Assembly: GCA_028710895.1 (NCBI GenBank)
Contig: JAQTTH010000003.1
Span: forward strand, 1-64,000
DNA: 64,000 nt
Origin: Paludibacter sp.
GTDB lineage: Bacteria; Bacteroidota; Bacteroidia; Bacteroidales; Paludibacteraceae
Direction: 5' to 3'
The position numbers and the translations under genes were made by a program. Positions 36,536 to 46,280 of the stretch are shown piece by piece (within the stretch, counting starts at the first letter, position 1; every line of letters begins with the position of its first letter). The notes beneath the pieces are model-generated. The model did no database searches. It was not told the origin of the DNA and saw only the letters and a program-made list of their open reading frames with translations.

Positions 36536-39500
36536 ATGAAAACAATCTTACTAAACTTTACAAAAAGTACGGTTTTGTACTTTTTGTTCTCGTGCCTGAT
36601 TTTGAATACATTATCGGCTCAAACAGACCTCTCGGGAACTATATCGCTTGACTCGACTTTGAACATAAGCGGTAGCCCTTACATTGTAACGTCTAATCTG
36701 GAAATCAGTCCGGGAGCTACACTCACCATAGAATCGGGAGTTACACTGAAGTTCAATGCTAATGTGAACATGTATGTAAATGGAACCCTGGCGGCAACAA
36801 ATGTTACTTTTACGTCGAACAACCCAAGCCCACAACCGGGAAGCTGGGGACAAATTCAAACCGGCGATTATTACAATACAGGCACTGTAAGCATGACAAG
36901 TTGTAATATCATGTATTCGCAACGGTTGTATGTGTACAAGGGAACAACCAATCTTGTTAATACAAATATTTCTAATTCATCCAATCAGGCAATTTATGTT
37001 GAGGCATCCGGAATTTTAAATATGACGGGTGGAAGTTTGAGCACGAGTAACACTGATGCAATAAATTATTACGATGGTGTATATGGAAATTCAAACGCTA
37101 ACATTACGCTTTCGGGAGTTTTAATTCAGAATTACAGAAATGGAATTGTGTTGGAATACAATACAAATACTGCTATTAGTGGTATGACTATCAATTCCTG
37201 TAACTATCCAATTTGCTATAATAACGCTTCCAACCTGACGGTAACAGGAGTTAATAATTTTGCAGGAAATAACTACACAGCTGTAAAAATCAATTTCAAC
37301 GAGTTATACAATGCGATGATTTTGCCTGTAGTGGATATTCCCTATTTTTTCAATTGGTTCAATGTTCATGAAGGAGCAACGCTTACTGTTGGATCGGGCA
37401 ACATTCTTAAGTTTCAGAACGGTACTGCGCTGAATATAGATGGCACTTTAGTTGCTAAAGCCCATGTGGGTGAAAATATTTATTTTACATCCTATCTCGA
37501 TGATAACTGGGGGGGTGATACCAATAAAGATGGAACTTCTACTGCCCCGCAATCGCAAAACTGGTACGGTGTTAATTTTAATGATGCCAGTCAGGATGCA
37601 GGTTGTGTGATGCGGCGTTGTATGGTTCGCTATGCGGGAGCAGGTAACAAAGGTGGAATTTCTACTTTTAATGCTAGTCCATCTATCGATTCATGTACTA
37701 TCTCTAACAATTATATTGGGATATACACGCAAGGCACTTCGAATCCAGTTCTGACAAATAATACGATTGGATCCAGCCAAATGACTCCGATAGCCATGTC
37801 GTTCGAAGCAAATCCGGTAATGAGCAATAATACGATGTCATTCTCCGATAATGCATACGATGCCATTGGAATCATTGGAGGTTCGTTGACAGCAAATGCC
37901 ACTTTGAAGATCAGATCGGTAACCACTGTCCCAAATATGACCTATTTGCTGTTGGATGAAATCACAATCCCGAGTGATAAAACGTTGACAATTAATAAAG
38001 GTATAACGATTAAGTCTTTTTCCACCGATTGGTATAACCACCGGATCATTGTAAACGGATCTCTTATCGCAAATGCAACTGCCGACAGTATTATCAACTT
38101 TACGTCGGCAAGGGACGATAACTATGGTTACCCGGCCGACTGTAATAAGGATGGAACCATTTCGTCGCCGGTTGTAGGCGATTGGGGTGGTCTCATTTTC
38201 AATTCCGGAAGTAGTGGAACAATGAACTATTGCCGTATTAAATATGCTAAAATAAATTCATTTGGCTTCTCTACATGCAGTAATACGGAATATATCAACA
38301 ATACAGCAGTGGGGATAATCGATGCAAGCCCTACAATCTCCAACTGTGAGTTTAAAGATTTGCAGTATGCCATATCATGCTATCGGTCGGCCAGTCCAAC
38401 CCTTACGAATAACAGCATGGTCAACATTCAGTATACACCTATCAACATTTCCGGTCCATCCAATCCTACTATCTCCGGTATTACTTTTACCAATGTGGGT
38501 TGGCGGGCTATGGGATTGCTGGGAGGCAATGTCTGTTTGAATGGAACCATCAAAAAACGGGATGTGGCAGGATTTACGAATATCAGTTATGTGTTGCTTT
38601 CGGATATGACAATTAATTCCGGGACCTACGTCAATGTTGAACCGGGTGTTGTTATCAAAGTAAATAATCCAGGTGGCGGAAGCAGCATATTTGTAGATGG
38701 TGGACTGAAAACCGATGGAACTTCAACTCAACGGGTTGTGTTTACATCCATAAAAGATGATAATGCCGGTAATCCCGGCGATTCCAACGGAGATGGAAAT
38801 GCATCAACTCCTGCTCTGGGCGATTGGGGATCTATCAAGTACAGGTCAACAAGCGATGATGCTTATTGTAAATTCCGATTTATTGATGTAAAATATGCAG
38901 GGAATACCAATGAGGGTGGTGTAACTTTTGAAAACGCAGGCGGGCAACTTAAAAATGCGCTGATAACAAATACTTCCAATTACGGGATTTATTGTAATGG
39001 CAATTCTACTCCTGTTATCGACAGTTTGGTTGTACAAAACTGTAATCTTGACCCGATTGCTATATCATTGACGTCAAACCCGGATTTGAGAAGTAATATT
39101 TCATTTGTTTCGAATAAGAGCAAGGCCATTAAAATTATTGAAGGTACGCTTTCAACATTAGCTTCTCTTGCTTCACGCAATATAGCAGGTATCAATAATA
39201 TTGCTTATATAGTTAGTAATCTGATTATTTCAAGCAATGCAAAATTGACGATTCAGCCCGGTGTTGTAATAAAATTCCGACAGGAAAACTGGTGGCAAAG
39301 TCCGCGCATTGATGTGAATGGTAATCTGATAGCAAAAGGTACTGCTTCGAACAAGATTTATTTCACCTCGTATGCAGATGATTCAAGAGGGGGAGATTCA
39401 AACAATGATGGCAATAGCACATCGCCGTCAAAAGGTGATTGGGGAAATGCCGATTATTACTATCCACCACTTGGTGGTATCCGTTTTTCTAACAACAGTT

Positions 39501-42028
39501 TGAGTGCTGACTCGGTGAATTATTTGAGGAATTGTGAGATTTCTTACCCGGCAACGGGCATACGCATTGAAAATTCACATGCCACAGTCGACAGTTGTCT
39601 TATTCAACTTACAAGTGCTTACGGTGGAACAATTATTGGTTCGGCTAATCCGGATATAAAGAATTCGCAGTTCTATAACATTGCTTTTACACCTGTTGAG
39701 CTTGGTATGTTTTCAAGTCCGGTATTTACAAATTGTTCGGCATTGAATGTGGGCTACATGGCCTTAACCGTTATTCCCGAAACATATTCGCAATCGGCAG
39801 TGATTCCAATCCGCAATTTTGCAGGTTATAATAATATTTCTTATTTCATGGAGGGTACCTGCACGGTGAATTCGGGAACTACCATTACAATTCCGGCCGG
39901 AGTTGTATTTAAATCGGCAACTGGTTCGCATGGCGAGTATTATACGGGAAATCATGCTAATGGATTTGCAGTAAATGGCCGTTTGGAAATTCAGGGAACA
40001 AAAATGAATCCGGTTGTATTTACAAATGCTGCCGATGACACTTACGGAAATCCGGCAGATACGAATCAGGATGGTGCTGCTTCGAAAGCTCCCGATGGTT
40101 ATAATCAGAGTTGGTCGGGCAATTGGATCACATTTAATGATGTGAGCGATGACGCTAGTACTGTCAATAATGCTATTTTCAAATACGGAAACATTGGAAC
40201 GGTAGCCATGAGTGCTTCACCTACAATTAAGAATGTTCGCTTTGAAAATTTGTATTGCGGGGTTGATATGAATGGTGTTTCAGCTCCAGGAATTGACAGT
40301 TGTATCTTCCATAACCTGCAATATGTTCCTATCCAGATTTCACTGGTATCTTATCCGGTTTCTACCGTTGGAAACGTTATTTCGGGAAGTACGTATAAGG
40401 TTATCAAAGTACGGGATGAAGTACTGACACAGGATGTGACATTGCCGAAACGAACCTTTGGTGGTAAAAACAATATTCCGTATTTCTTCAATAATTATTC
40501 TATCGGGACAAGTGCTTCATTGAACATTGCTTCGGGAGTAATATGTAAATTCCAACGAAATAGCTATTGGGAAAATTCGAAAATTGATATCTCAAAAGGA
40601 TTAACTGCATTGGGAGGTTCAACCCCCGACAGCATTATTGTCTTTACAAGTATTAAGGACGACTTCTACGGTGGCGATAGTAATTCGGATAGCACGGCAA
40701 CTAAATCAAATGTTGCCGAATGGTATTCCAGTTGGACGGGTTTGAATTTTACCGATCAGTCGCTCGATCCTCTTTGTAAATTAAAGAATTGCGTTATTCG
40801 ATTTGCCGATGCAGGGGTACTTACAACAAGTGCAAGTCCTACAATCGAAAAGTGTAACTTCAATAACAACAATTACGGGGTGAAAGCCACTGCTGCTTCT
40901 AATCCTGTATTGACAAATTGTGACTTCAGCGAAAACACCTATTATGCTGTCGATAATGTGGATAAATCATTTACAATCGATGCCAATCAATGCTGGTGGG
41001 GAAGTAATAGTGGTCCAATTCTGTCCGATATAAATCCATCAACAACTGTTGAGCAACAATATGTAACAAGTAATGTGAATTACTCGCCCTGGAAAACAAC
41101 CGGAGCTTTGAATCCAATCATGGGCGATGTTAGTCTCAATGGCCTGGTTCAGGCTTATGATGCCTCGTTGGTATTGAAACATGCTGTAAGCTTGATAACG
41201 CTTTCTGCTCCTCAGCAACAAGTTGCCGATGTGAGCGGAACAAGTGGTATTACAGCCTACGATGCATCCCTTATTTTGCAGTATGTTGTTGGTATTGATG
41301 CTACATTTCCTGTCAATAAAGTGAAGAAATCTGTTGTTGAACTCAATAATGTGGCTTTATCAATTGGAAATGCTACAGTAAGTGAAGCAAATCAGTCAAC
41401 TGTTGTTCCTTTGGTAGCTACCATGGATGGTATGCTAGGTGCTGACATTGTAATCCGCTTCAATCCGCTTTATTTGCAGGCTGTCGGAGTCGAAAATCTC
41501 TTATCATCCATGTTTATGGAATTTAAGGTTGATAATGTCAATGGACTTATCACAATTGGAATGGCCAGAACTGTGGCATTAAATGGTTCAGGAACTCTTG
41601 CAAATCTGAAGTTCAAAGTTATTGCTCCAAATTCGGTTGTTACAGATGTGAGTGTCGATAAATTCCTGATTAATGAGCAGGATTTCAGCTCTGCAGCCAT
41701 GTCGGGGACAATTACTATAATGAAGAGTCCGACAGCTTTGTCTGTTCCTAACGAAACAACTCAGGGTATGGATGCTGTTTATCCGAATCCGTTTGTTGGC
41801 GAAGGAAGGTTGACCTATCATTTGGACGATTCATCGAAATGGATACGCATTGATGTATTCAATATGCTTGGACAAAAAGTGACTACGCTGAGAAATCAAT
41901 CAGCAGCAAGTGGAACTTATACTGTGCAGATAAAGAATAACGAATATTCGTTTGAACCGGGTGCTTACATTGTTCGGATGCAAACGGCTAATTATACACA
42001 GTCTCAGGTATTTCAGGTTCGAAAATAA
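36536..42028 (+). CDS. Giant T9SS-secreted parallel beta-helix protein with dockerin and cohesin domains
   Basis: This is an 1830-residue secreted protein with a signal peptide ending LNTLSAQ. Residues about 30-1510 form right-handed parallel beta-helix repeats arranged as about six modules of roughly 210 residues. Each carries a calcium-loop-like segment: DDNWGGDTNKDG near 321, DDNYGYPADCNKDG near 527, and related copies near 741, 948, 1167 and 1375. A type-I dockerin follows (about 1528-1595), with duplicated GDVSLNGLVQAYDASLVLK and ADVSGTSGITAYDASLILQ. Then come a cohesin-like domain (about 1601-1722) and a T9SS sorting domain (about 1748-1830). Dockerin and cohesin in one chain suggest it can both dock to and receive partners. 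No lyase motif is obvious; beta-helix proteins of this type may bind or cleave pectin. It is 12 bases before a three-cohesin gene. Confidence 0.82.
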   Translation: MKTILLNFTKSTVLYFLFSCLILNTLSAQTDLSGTISLDSTLNISGSPYIVTSNLEISPGATLTIESGVTLKFNANVNMYVNGTLAATNVTFTSNNPSPQPGSWGQIQTGDYYNTGTVSMTSCNIMYSQRLYVYKGTTNLVNTNISNSSNQAIYVEASGILNMTGGSLSTSNTDAINYYDGVYGNSNANITLSGVLIQNYRNGIVLEYNTNTAISGMTINSCNYPICYNNASNLTVTGVNNFAGNNYTAVKINFNELYNAMILPVVDIPYFFNWFNVHEGATLTVGSGNILKFQNGTALNIDGTLVAKAHVGENIYFTSYLDDNWGGDTNKDGTSTAPQSQNWYGVNFNDASQDAGCVMRRCMVRYAGAGNKGGISTFNASPSIDSCTISNNYIGIYTQGTSNPVLTNNTIGSSQMTPIAMSFEANPVMSNNTMSFSDNAYDAIGIIGGSLTANATLKIRSVTTVPNMTYLLLDEITIPSDKTLTINKGITIKSFSTDWYNHRIIVNGSLIANATADSIINFTSARDDNYGYPADCNKDGTISSPVVGDWGGLIFNSGSSGTMNYCRIKYAKINSFGFSTCSNTEYINNTAVGIIDASPTISNCEFKDLQYAISCYRSASPTLTNNSMVNIQYTPINISGPSNPTISGITFTNVGWRAMGLLGGNVCLNGTIKKRDVAGFTNISYVLLSDMTINSGTYVNVEPGVVIKVNNPGGGSSIFVDGGLKTDGTSTQRVVFTSIKDDNAGNPGDSNGDGNASTPALGDWGSIKYRSTSDDAYCKFRFIDVKYAGNTNEGGVTFENAGGQLKNALITNTSNYGIYCNGNSTPVIDSLVVQNCNLDPIAISLTSNPDLRSNISFVSNKSKAIKIIEGTLSTLASLASRNIAGINNIAYIVSNLIISSNAKLTIQPGVVIKFRQENWWQSPRIDVNGNLIAKGTASNKIYFTSYADDSRGGDSNNDGNSTSPSKGDWGNADYYYPPLGGIRFSNNSLSADSVNYLRNCEISYPATGIRIENSHATVDSCLIQLTSAYGGTIIGSANPDIKNSQFYNIAFTPVELGMFSSPVFTNCSALNVGYMALTVIPETYSQSAVIPIRNFAGYNNISYFMEGTCTVNSGTTITIPAGVVFKSATGSHGEYYTGNHANGFAVNGRLEIQGTKMNPVVFTNAADDTYGNPADTNQDGAASKAPDGYNQSWSGNWITFNDVSDDASTVNNAIFKYGNIGTVAMSASPTIKNVRFENLYCGVDMNGVSAPGIDSCIFHNLQYVPIQISLVSYPVSTVGNVISGSTYKVIKVRDEVLTQDVTLPKRTFGGKNNIPYFFNNYSIGTSASLNIASGVICKFQRNSYWENSKIDISKGLTALGGSTPDSIIVFTSIKDDFYGGDSNSDSTATKSNVAEWYSSWTGLNFTDQSLDPLCKLKNCVIRFADAGVLTTSASPTIEKCNFNNNNYGVKATAASNPVLTNCDFSENTYYAVDNVDKSFTIDANQCWWGSNSGPILSDINPSTTVEQQYVTSNVNYSPWKTTGALNPIMGDVSLNGLVQAYDASLVLKHAVSLITLSAPQQQVADVSGTSGITAYDASLILQYVVGIDATFPVNKVKKSVVELNNVALSIGNATVSEANQSTVVPLVATMDGMLGADIVIRFNPLYLQAVGVENLLSSMFMEFKVDNVNGLITIGMARTVALNGSGTLANLKFKVIAPNSVVTDVSVDKFLINEQDFSSAAMSGTITIMKSPTALSVPNETTQGMDAVYPNPFVGEGRLTYHLDDSSKWIRIDVFNMLGQKVTTLRNQSAASGTYTVQIKNNEYSFEPGAYIVRMQTANYTQSQVFQVRK

Positions 42029-42040
42029 AAAAATACAACC

Positions 42041-44560
42041 ATGAAGAAGATTAATATTCTGTATTTCATCTTCCTTTTGCTGTTGGAATTGCCTATTGGG
42101 CTCCTGCAGGCTCAGACTGTTGGAATTCGTTTGCCTGATACAACTTCTGTTCAGGGTGCTTTTCTCGACATGCCATTGTATGCCGACAGCACCCTGACCA
42201 ATAGGGAAGTCTATTCCTATTCGTTTCAGCTAAGGTTTGACCCGTATTATTTTCAACCTGTTTCTGTGGTCACTTCCGAAACGATAAGTCAGGCTTTTGG
42301 CACTCCGATAATGAATACTTCACTATCAGGGATAGTTACGCTGGCTGCCGTTGGTACAGTTCCGTTATCAGGCTCCGGAAAGTTTATTGTATTCCGGTGG
42401 AAAGTATTGAGACCCGGCTGGACAACGATTAGTTTTACAGATGCTGCACATAATTACCTCAACGAAAGCACTCCGTCTTTGACATTTAAATCGGGTAATG
42501 TTTCGATTGCTTCTGCACCAACAATAACTGTCTATCCCGATCAAAATATCATTGCAAAAGGAGAACAACTTCAATTGAATGTAAGTGGAGGCACAGGTCC
42601 GTATGCATGGTCGGTAACTGATAGCAATCTCGCCGAAATAGATCCAAATGGACTGTTGACAGCAAAGGCTGTTGGTAATGTGAAGGCCGTTGCTGTGGAT
42701 GTATTGGGTGTACGCGATACAACTTCCAACATTGAAATCCGACCGCTTAGATTAAGTATTCCAACTAATCTGACTCAATGGGAAGGATTGTACATCGATG
42801 TTCCTGTTCTAACTTCCGACTTAACCGGTTTGGATGTTACATCCGGAAGTTTTCAACTTGGTTTCAATACCAATGTATTGTCGGTGATTTCTGTTGTTCA
42901 AGCGGGAACATTGCTTGAAACGGGCTCTGTCTTTATGCAGCGTTCAACAGGAAATATAACTCTTGCATTTGCAGGAACAATCTCCCTGAGCGGTTCCGGA
43001 ACTTTACTCTATGTGCGTTTCAAAGTGCTGAATAATTCAAATTCCACCGAACTTGAGTTGAAAAAGATTCTGTTCAACGAAAGTTTGTTGGCAACAAATA
43101 CCAATGGTTATTTTACCCGTAAAACATTCTCATGGCGTTACATTTATCCGGATGCTGGGACGCTTGTTGTGGGCGAAACATTGGGATTAAATGTTGGAGG
43201 TGAAGCAATTCTGCCGTTGAAATGGCTGGTAAGCGATACTACTGTTGCTAAGATTAGTCAATCCGGTATGCTTACTGCATGTAAAAGAGGCAATGTGAAG
43301 GTTACGGTTGTCGATTCGGTAGGAGCACCTGCTTATACGAATAACTTCACTATTTTCGATACAAAAGTCGTTACACCTGATACTTCCATCTGTCGGTTTG
43401 GTCAGGTTGTTGAATATCCGGTTTATCTTCAATCAGTACCGAAAGCCGATTCTATTCAGTCGTTACAGGCCGAACTGAATTACGATGCTGACAAACTTAG
43501 TTTTGTTGGCATAAACTCTGAAGGCACAGCTATACAATCATGGATGTCGGCAATTCATGAAACATCGGGTAGTATTAGTTTGGCAGCTTCCGGCTCAGCA
43601 TTTGTGCGGAAGGCAGGTGTATTGGTTAAGCTGAAGTTTCTTCCAAAATCCGGCTTTACGTATGGATCATGGGCAGGAGTGAGGTTGAATAAACTCACGT
43701 TCAACGAAGGATCTCCCAACGCCCTGATTGATACCTATGGTTCTATTGCCGGAAATTCACCTGTTGTAGTTTCAACCCAAATCATGGTGATGCCATCGCC
43801 TATGATTTGCAGGGGTGATACGGTCGTTTTTGATAGCCATGTTTCAAATGGTGGCATTCCACGTTACCAATGGTTACGAAATGGATTGGAACTTACGGGC
43901 AGAAATGCCGATACGCTTTGCATAAGTACGTTGCAGGGAAGTGATACTATTTCATGCCGGGTTATTTCAACCGATCCGTGTGCAATTGATAGTGTGAGTT
44001 ATTCGAATAAGGTAATAATGACTGTAAACGAACTGCCTGCTACAGCTTCGGCTATTTCGGGAGAAACAGCCGTTTCAAGGGGGGCATCAAACCTCGTATA
44101 TTCTATTCCCGAAATTCCAAACGCAACATTCTATATCTGGAATTTACCGATTGGATTTATCGGAATGAGTACCACGAATAGCATTACAGTGCAAATAGCA
44201 CCTTTTGCTGCTCCAACGGGAACTATCTCAGTGTATGGAGTTAATAGTTGCGGTCAGGGAAGCGCAGCCAGCTTGAATGTCACGGTTAGTATCCATGTTG
44301 GATTAAGTTCATTGAACACTAATGACGTAAAACTATTTCCTAATCCGATTGACGATCTGTTACATGTTGCGTTAAGCAAGGATTTGAATAGTGGAGCTGT
44401 GATTTCAGTTTACGATGCGATTGGTCGATTAGTAAATGTAAAACAAACCAGTCAATCGGACGAAATTATACTGAATTTCAGAAATCAGGATGCAGGAATT
44501 TATTTAGTAAAGGTTTCGTACAATCACGAAACCCATTTTTATAAAATGATGAAAAGATAA
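42041..44560 (+). CDS. T9SS-secreted protein with three cohesin-like domains (possible scaffold)
   Basis: This 839-residue secreted protein (signal peptide ending GLLQAQ) alternates three cohesin-like beta-sandwiches with Big2-like Ig domains. Cohesins are at about 27-155, 233-355 and 435-565; each has an RFDP/GFNT/NYDAD-L strand and a G-x-I-x-L-A-A-x-G hairpin ending LSGSGKF or similar. Big2-like domains are at about 157-232 and 356-432. An Ig domain (about 583-665), a PKD-like domain (about 667-755) and a T9SS sorting domain (about 762-839; LFPNPIDD, DAGIYLVKVSY) follow. It contains no catalytic domain, so a scaffold or receptor for dockerin-bearing proteins such as its upstream neighbour is the simplest reading. 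Cohesin-like modules also occur outside cellulosomes, so real binding is unproven. Confidence 0.78.
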   Translation: MKKINILYFIFLLLLELPIGLLQAQTVGIRLPDTTSVQGAFLDMPLYADSTLTNREVYSYSFQLRFDPYYFQPVSVVTSETISQAFGTPIMNTSLSGIVTLAAVGTVPLSGSGKFIVFRWKVLRPGWTTISFTDAAHNYLNESTPSLTFKSGNVSIASAPTITVYPDQNIIAKGEQLQLNVSGGTGPYAWSVTDSNLAEIDPNGLLTAKAVGNVKAVAVDVLGVRDTTSNIEIRPLRLSIPTNLTQWEGLYIDVPVLTSDLTGLDVTSGSFQLGFNTNVLSVISVVQAGTLLETGSVFMQRSTGNITLAFAGTISLSGSGTLLYVRFKVLNNSNSTELELKKILFNESLLATNTNGYFTRKTFSWRYIYPDAGTLVVGETLGLNVGGEAILPLKWLVSDTTVAKISQSGMLTACKRGNVKVTVVDSVGAPAYTNNFTIFDTKVVTPDTSICRFGQVVEYPVYLQSVPKADSIQSLQAELNYDADKLSFVGINSEGTAIQSWMSAIHETSGSISLAASGSAFVRKAGVLVKLKFLPKSGFTYGSWAGVRLNKLTFNEGSPNALIDTYGSIAGNSPVVVSTQIMVMPSPMICRGDTVVFDSHVSNGGIPRYQWLRNGLELTGRNADTLCISTLQGSDTISCRVISTDPCAIDSVSYSNKVIMTVNELPATASAISGETAVSRGASNLVYSIPEIPNATFYIWNLPIGFIGMSTTNSITVQIAPFAAPTGTISVYGVNSCGQGSAASLNVTVSIHVGLSSLNTNDVKLFPNPIDDLLHVALSKDLNSGAVISVYDAIGRLVNVKQTSQSDEIILNFRNQDAGIYLVKVSYNHETHFYKMMKR

Positions 44561-44576
44561 ACTCTTATCTAACAAA

Positions 44577-44615
44577 AAAACCGCCGAAGATTCTTCATCT
44601 CCGGCGGTTTTTTTG
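44577..44615. terminator. Bidirectional terminator
   Basis: AACCGCCG (44579-44586) pairs with CGGCGGTT (44602-44609). An A run precedes and a T run follows. It lies between the convergent cohesin gene and a small lipoprotein gene. Confidence 0.82.
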
Positions 44616-44630
44616 TGTTGTATTCGTTTA

Positions 44631-44936
44631 TTATTTCGTGGTTCTCTCTGCTTTAGTAACAGTCACAGTAATTGTCATTGTAATGCCTTGCATTGTTGTG
44701 GTTTGACTTGATCTCATACTCACTGCCACTGCCTCGGCTTCGAGTTCAGTAAGACCATCTCTGTCAACTGTAGTTACCAAAGTTTGTGGACCAGCTTCAG
44801 TAATGTCAGGAGAGTAGGTTGTAACTGTTGTAACTGTGAATGTCCAGTTCTTTTTTACTGTTAGTTCATCGGTGCTACATGATGACAAAAGGCCAAATAG
44901 CAATACTGTTGAGAGAATAAACATCGCTTTTTTCAT
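44631..44936 (-). CDS. Small lipoprotein of unknown function
   Basis: This 101-residue lipoprotein (FGLLSSCSTDE) has a Thr/Val-rich mature part (FTVTTVTTYSPD, TMTITVTVTKAERTTK) that suggests a single small beta-sandwich. No family is recognised. It has its own well-formed promoter (TTTG, 19 bases, TAAATTTG), so it is expressed independently of the cohesin unit it faces. Confidence 0.7.
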   Translation of the reverse strand: MKKAMFILSTVLLFGLLSSCSTDELTVKKNWTFTVTTVTTYSPDITEAGPQTLVTTVDRDGLTELEAEAVAVSMRSSQTTTMQGITMTITVTVTKAERTTK

Positions 44937-44976
44937 AAACGTACTTTTAATGATTAATATTTGTTTAATAATACTG

Positions 44977-45007
44977 CAAATTTAAGAGAATTATTTTATT
45001 AAGCAAA
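44977..45007 (-). promoter_or_regulatory. Promoter of the small lipoprotein gene
   Basis: On the minus strand TTTG (45004-45007), 19 bases, then TAAATTTG (44977-44984): an exact match to the Bacteroidetes -33/-7 consensus and spacing. Confidence 0.75.
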
Positions 45008-45061
45008 TAAAAATGAATATTATTTTTAATTAATCTCAAAAAAATGTCATTTTCAAGCATT

Positions 45062-45098
45062 AAAAAAGGCAGAACTATCACGGAGGAGTTCTGCCTTT
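45062..45098 (-). terminator. Terminator of the galK-galM operon
   Basis: A 12-bp perfect stem (AAAGGCAGAACT 45065-45076 with its complement at 45087-45098) is followed on the minus strand by a T run. It lies 32 bases beyond the galM stop. Confidence 0.88.
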
Positions 45099-45129
45099 CA
45101 TTATCAACAGTAAACTGTCAATTGATATT

Positions 45130-46170
45130 TTATTCTGCCGAGAATTTATACACACACCATTCGTCGTATTTCTGACCCGGGCGCAAAAGCGGGCTTGGGA
45201 AGAAAGGAATGTTTGGTGAGTTAGGGAAGCCTTGTGTTTCTAAGCAAATAGCATCCTGACGGTCGTAGATTTTACCCTCTTTACCAACCTGATTTTCGAT
45301 CCAGTTGCCTGTGTATATTTGCATACCGGGTTGTGTTGTCAACACTTCCATTTTACGTCCTGTAGTTGGTTCGTAAACAGTTCCTGCCAACACACAGTCA
45401 CCTGCTTGTTCTTTGCGCAAGCACCAGTTGTTGTCAATTCCCCAACCGGGAACATATGCTTCGTCGTCGATGCGTTCACCAATAACAGTAGGTTGACGGA
45501 AATCGAATGGAGTTCCGGCTACCGGGCGAATTTCGCCGGTTAAAGCAAAAGATTCGTCTAATACGGTATAGAAATCGGCGTTGATTTGCAATTGATGATC
45601 TTTAATAGTTCCGTTTCCGGCCCCTTTGAGGTTGAAGTACGAGTGATTAGTCAAACCAATAATAGTTGGTTTATCAGTTGTAGCTTCGTAGTGCATTTTG
45701 ATTTCGTTATCGTCGCTCAAAATGTAGGTACAGGTAATTGTTAGGTTACCCGGATATCCTTCTTCACCATCAGGTGAGAAAAGTTCCAACACCAACTCCT
45801 GTTGTGATACCGATTTTACAGTCCATACCTTTTCGTTGTAACCGTGAACACCACCATGCAATGAGTTTGTTCCGTTATTGATAGGCAAAGTGTATTCCAC
45901 GCCGTCTATACTGAACTTACCGTCTTTGATACGGTTGGCAAAACGTCCGCAAACAGCACCGTAATAAATCTCTTTTTCAATCACTTCTTCAAGTGTGTCG
46001 AAAGCAAGTACCACATCGTCGAACTTACCGTTTTTATCGGCCACTATCAGGCGAATAATCTTTGCACCGTAGTTGGTAATATCTACCGACATGCCGTTTT
46101 TATTGAACAAAGTGTAAAGCGATACCGGTTTACCGTTCAATTCTATTTCTAATTCTTTTACTGTCTTCAT
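45130..46170 (-). CDS. galM: Aldose 1-epimerase (galactose mutarotase)
   Basis: This interconverts alpha and beta anomers of galactose and glucose so that galactokinase, which needs the alpha form, can act. It is 346 residues without a signal peptide, so cytoplasmic. Visible motifs are YGAVCGRFANRIKDGKF, NNGTNSLHGG, the catalytic His region GLTNHSYFNLKG, the PGMQIYTGNW stretch and the catalytic Glu region AICLETQGFPNSPN. It lies 103 bases downstream of galK on the same strand, separated by inverted AT-rich repeats, and ends at a clear terminator. Confidence 0.95.
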   Translation of the reverse strand: MKTVKELEIELNGKPVSLYTLFNKNGMSVDITNYGAKIIRLIVADKNGKFDDVVLAFDTLEEVIEKEIYYGAVCGRFANRIKDGKFSIDGVEYTLPINNGTNSLHGGVHGYNEKVWTVKSVSQQELVLELFSPDGEEGYPGNLTITCTYILSDDNEIKMHYEATTDKPTIIGLTNHSYFNLKGAGNGTIKDHQLQINADFYTVLDESFALTGEIRPVAGTPFDFRQPTVIGERIDDEAYVPGWGIDNNWCLRKEQAGDCVLAGTVYEPTTGRKMEVLTTQPGMQIYTGNWIENQVGKEGKIYDRQDAICLETQGFPNSPNIPFFPSPLLRPGQKYDEWCVYKFSAE

Positions 46171-46179
46171 ACTTTATAT

Positions 46180-46280
46180 TAATGCATAATTCATAATGCA
46201 CAATTCATAATTAAGAACTTAACTATGCGTCAACAGATGACAAAATTATGCATTATGAATTACTAATTATGAATTATAAT
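46180..46280. repeat. AT-rich inverted repeats between galK and galM
   Basis: AATTCATAATGCA-type strings in 46180-46214 recur in opposite orientation in 46245-46280 (ATTATGCATTATGAATT), the second copy running into the galK stop codon. Such ATTCATAATT repeats are common between Bacteroidetes genes. A folded structure here could uncouple galK and galM message levels. Confidence 0.55.
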
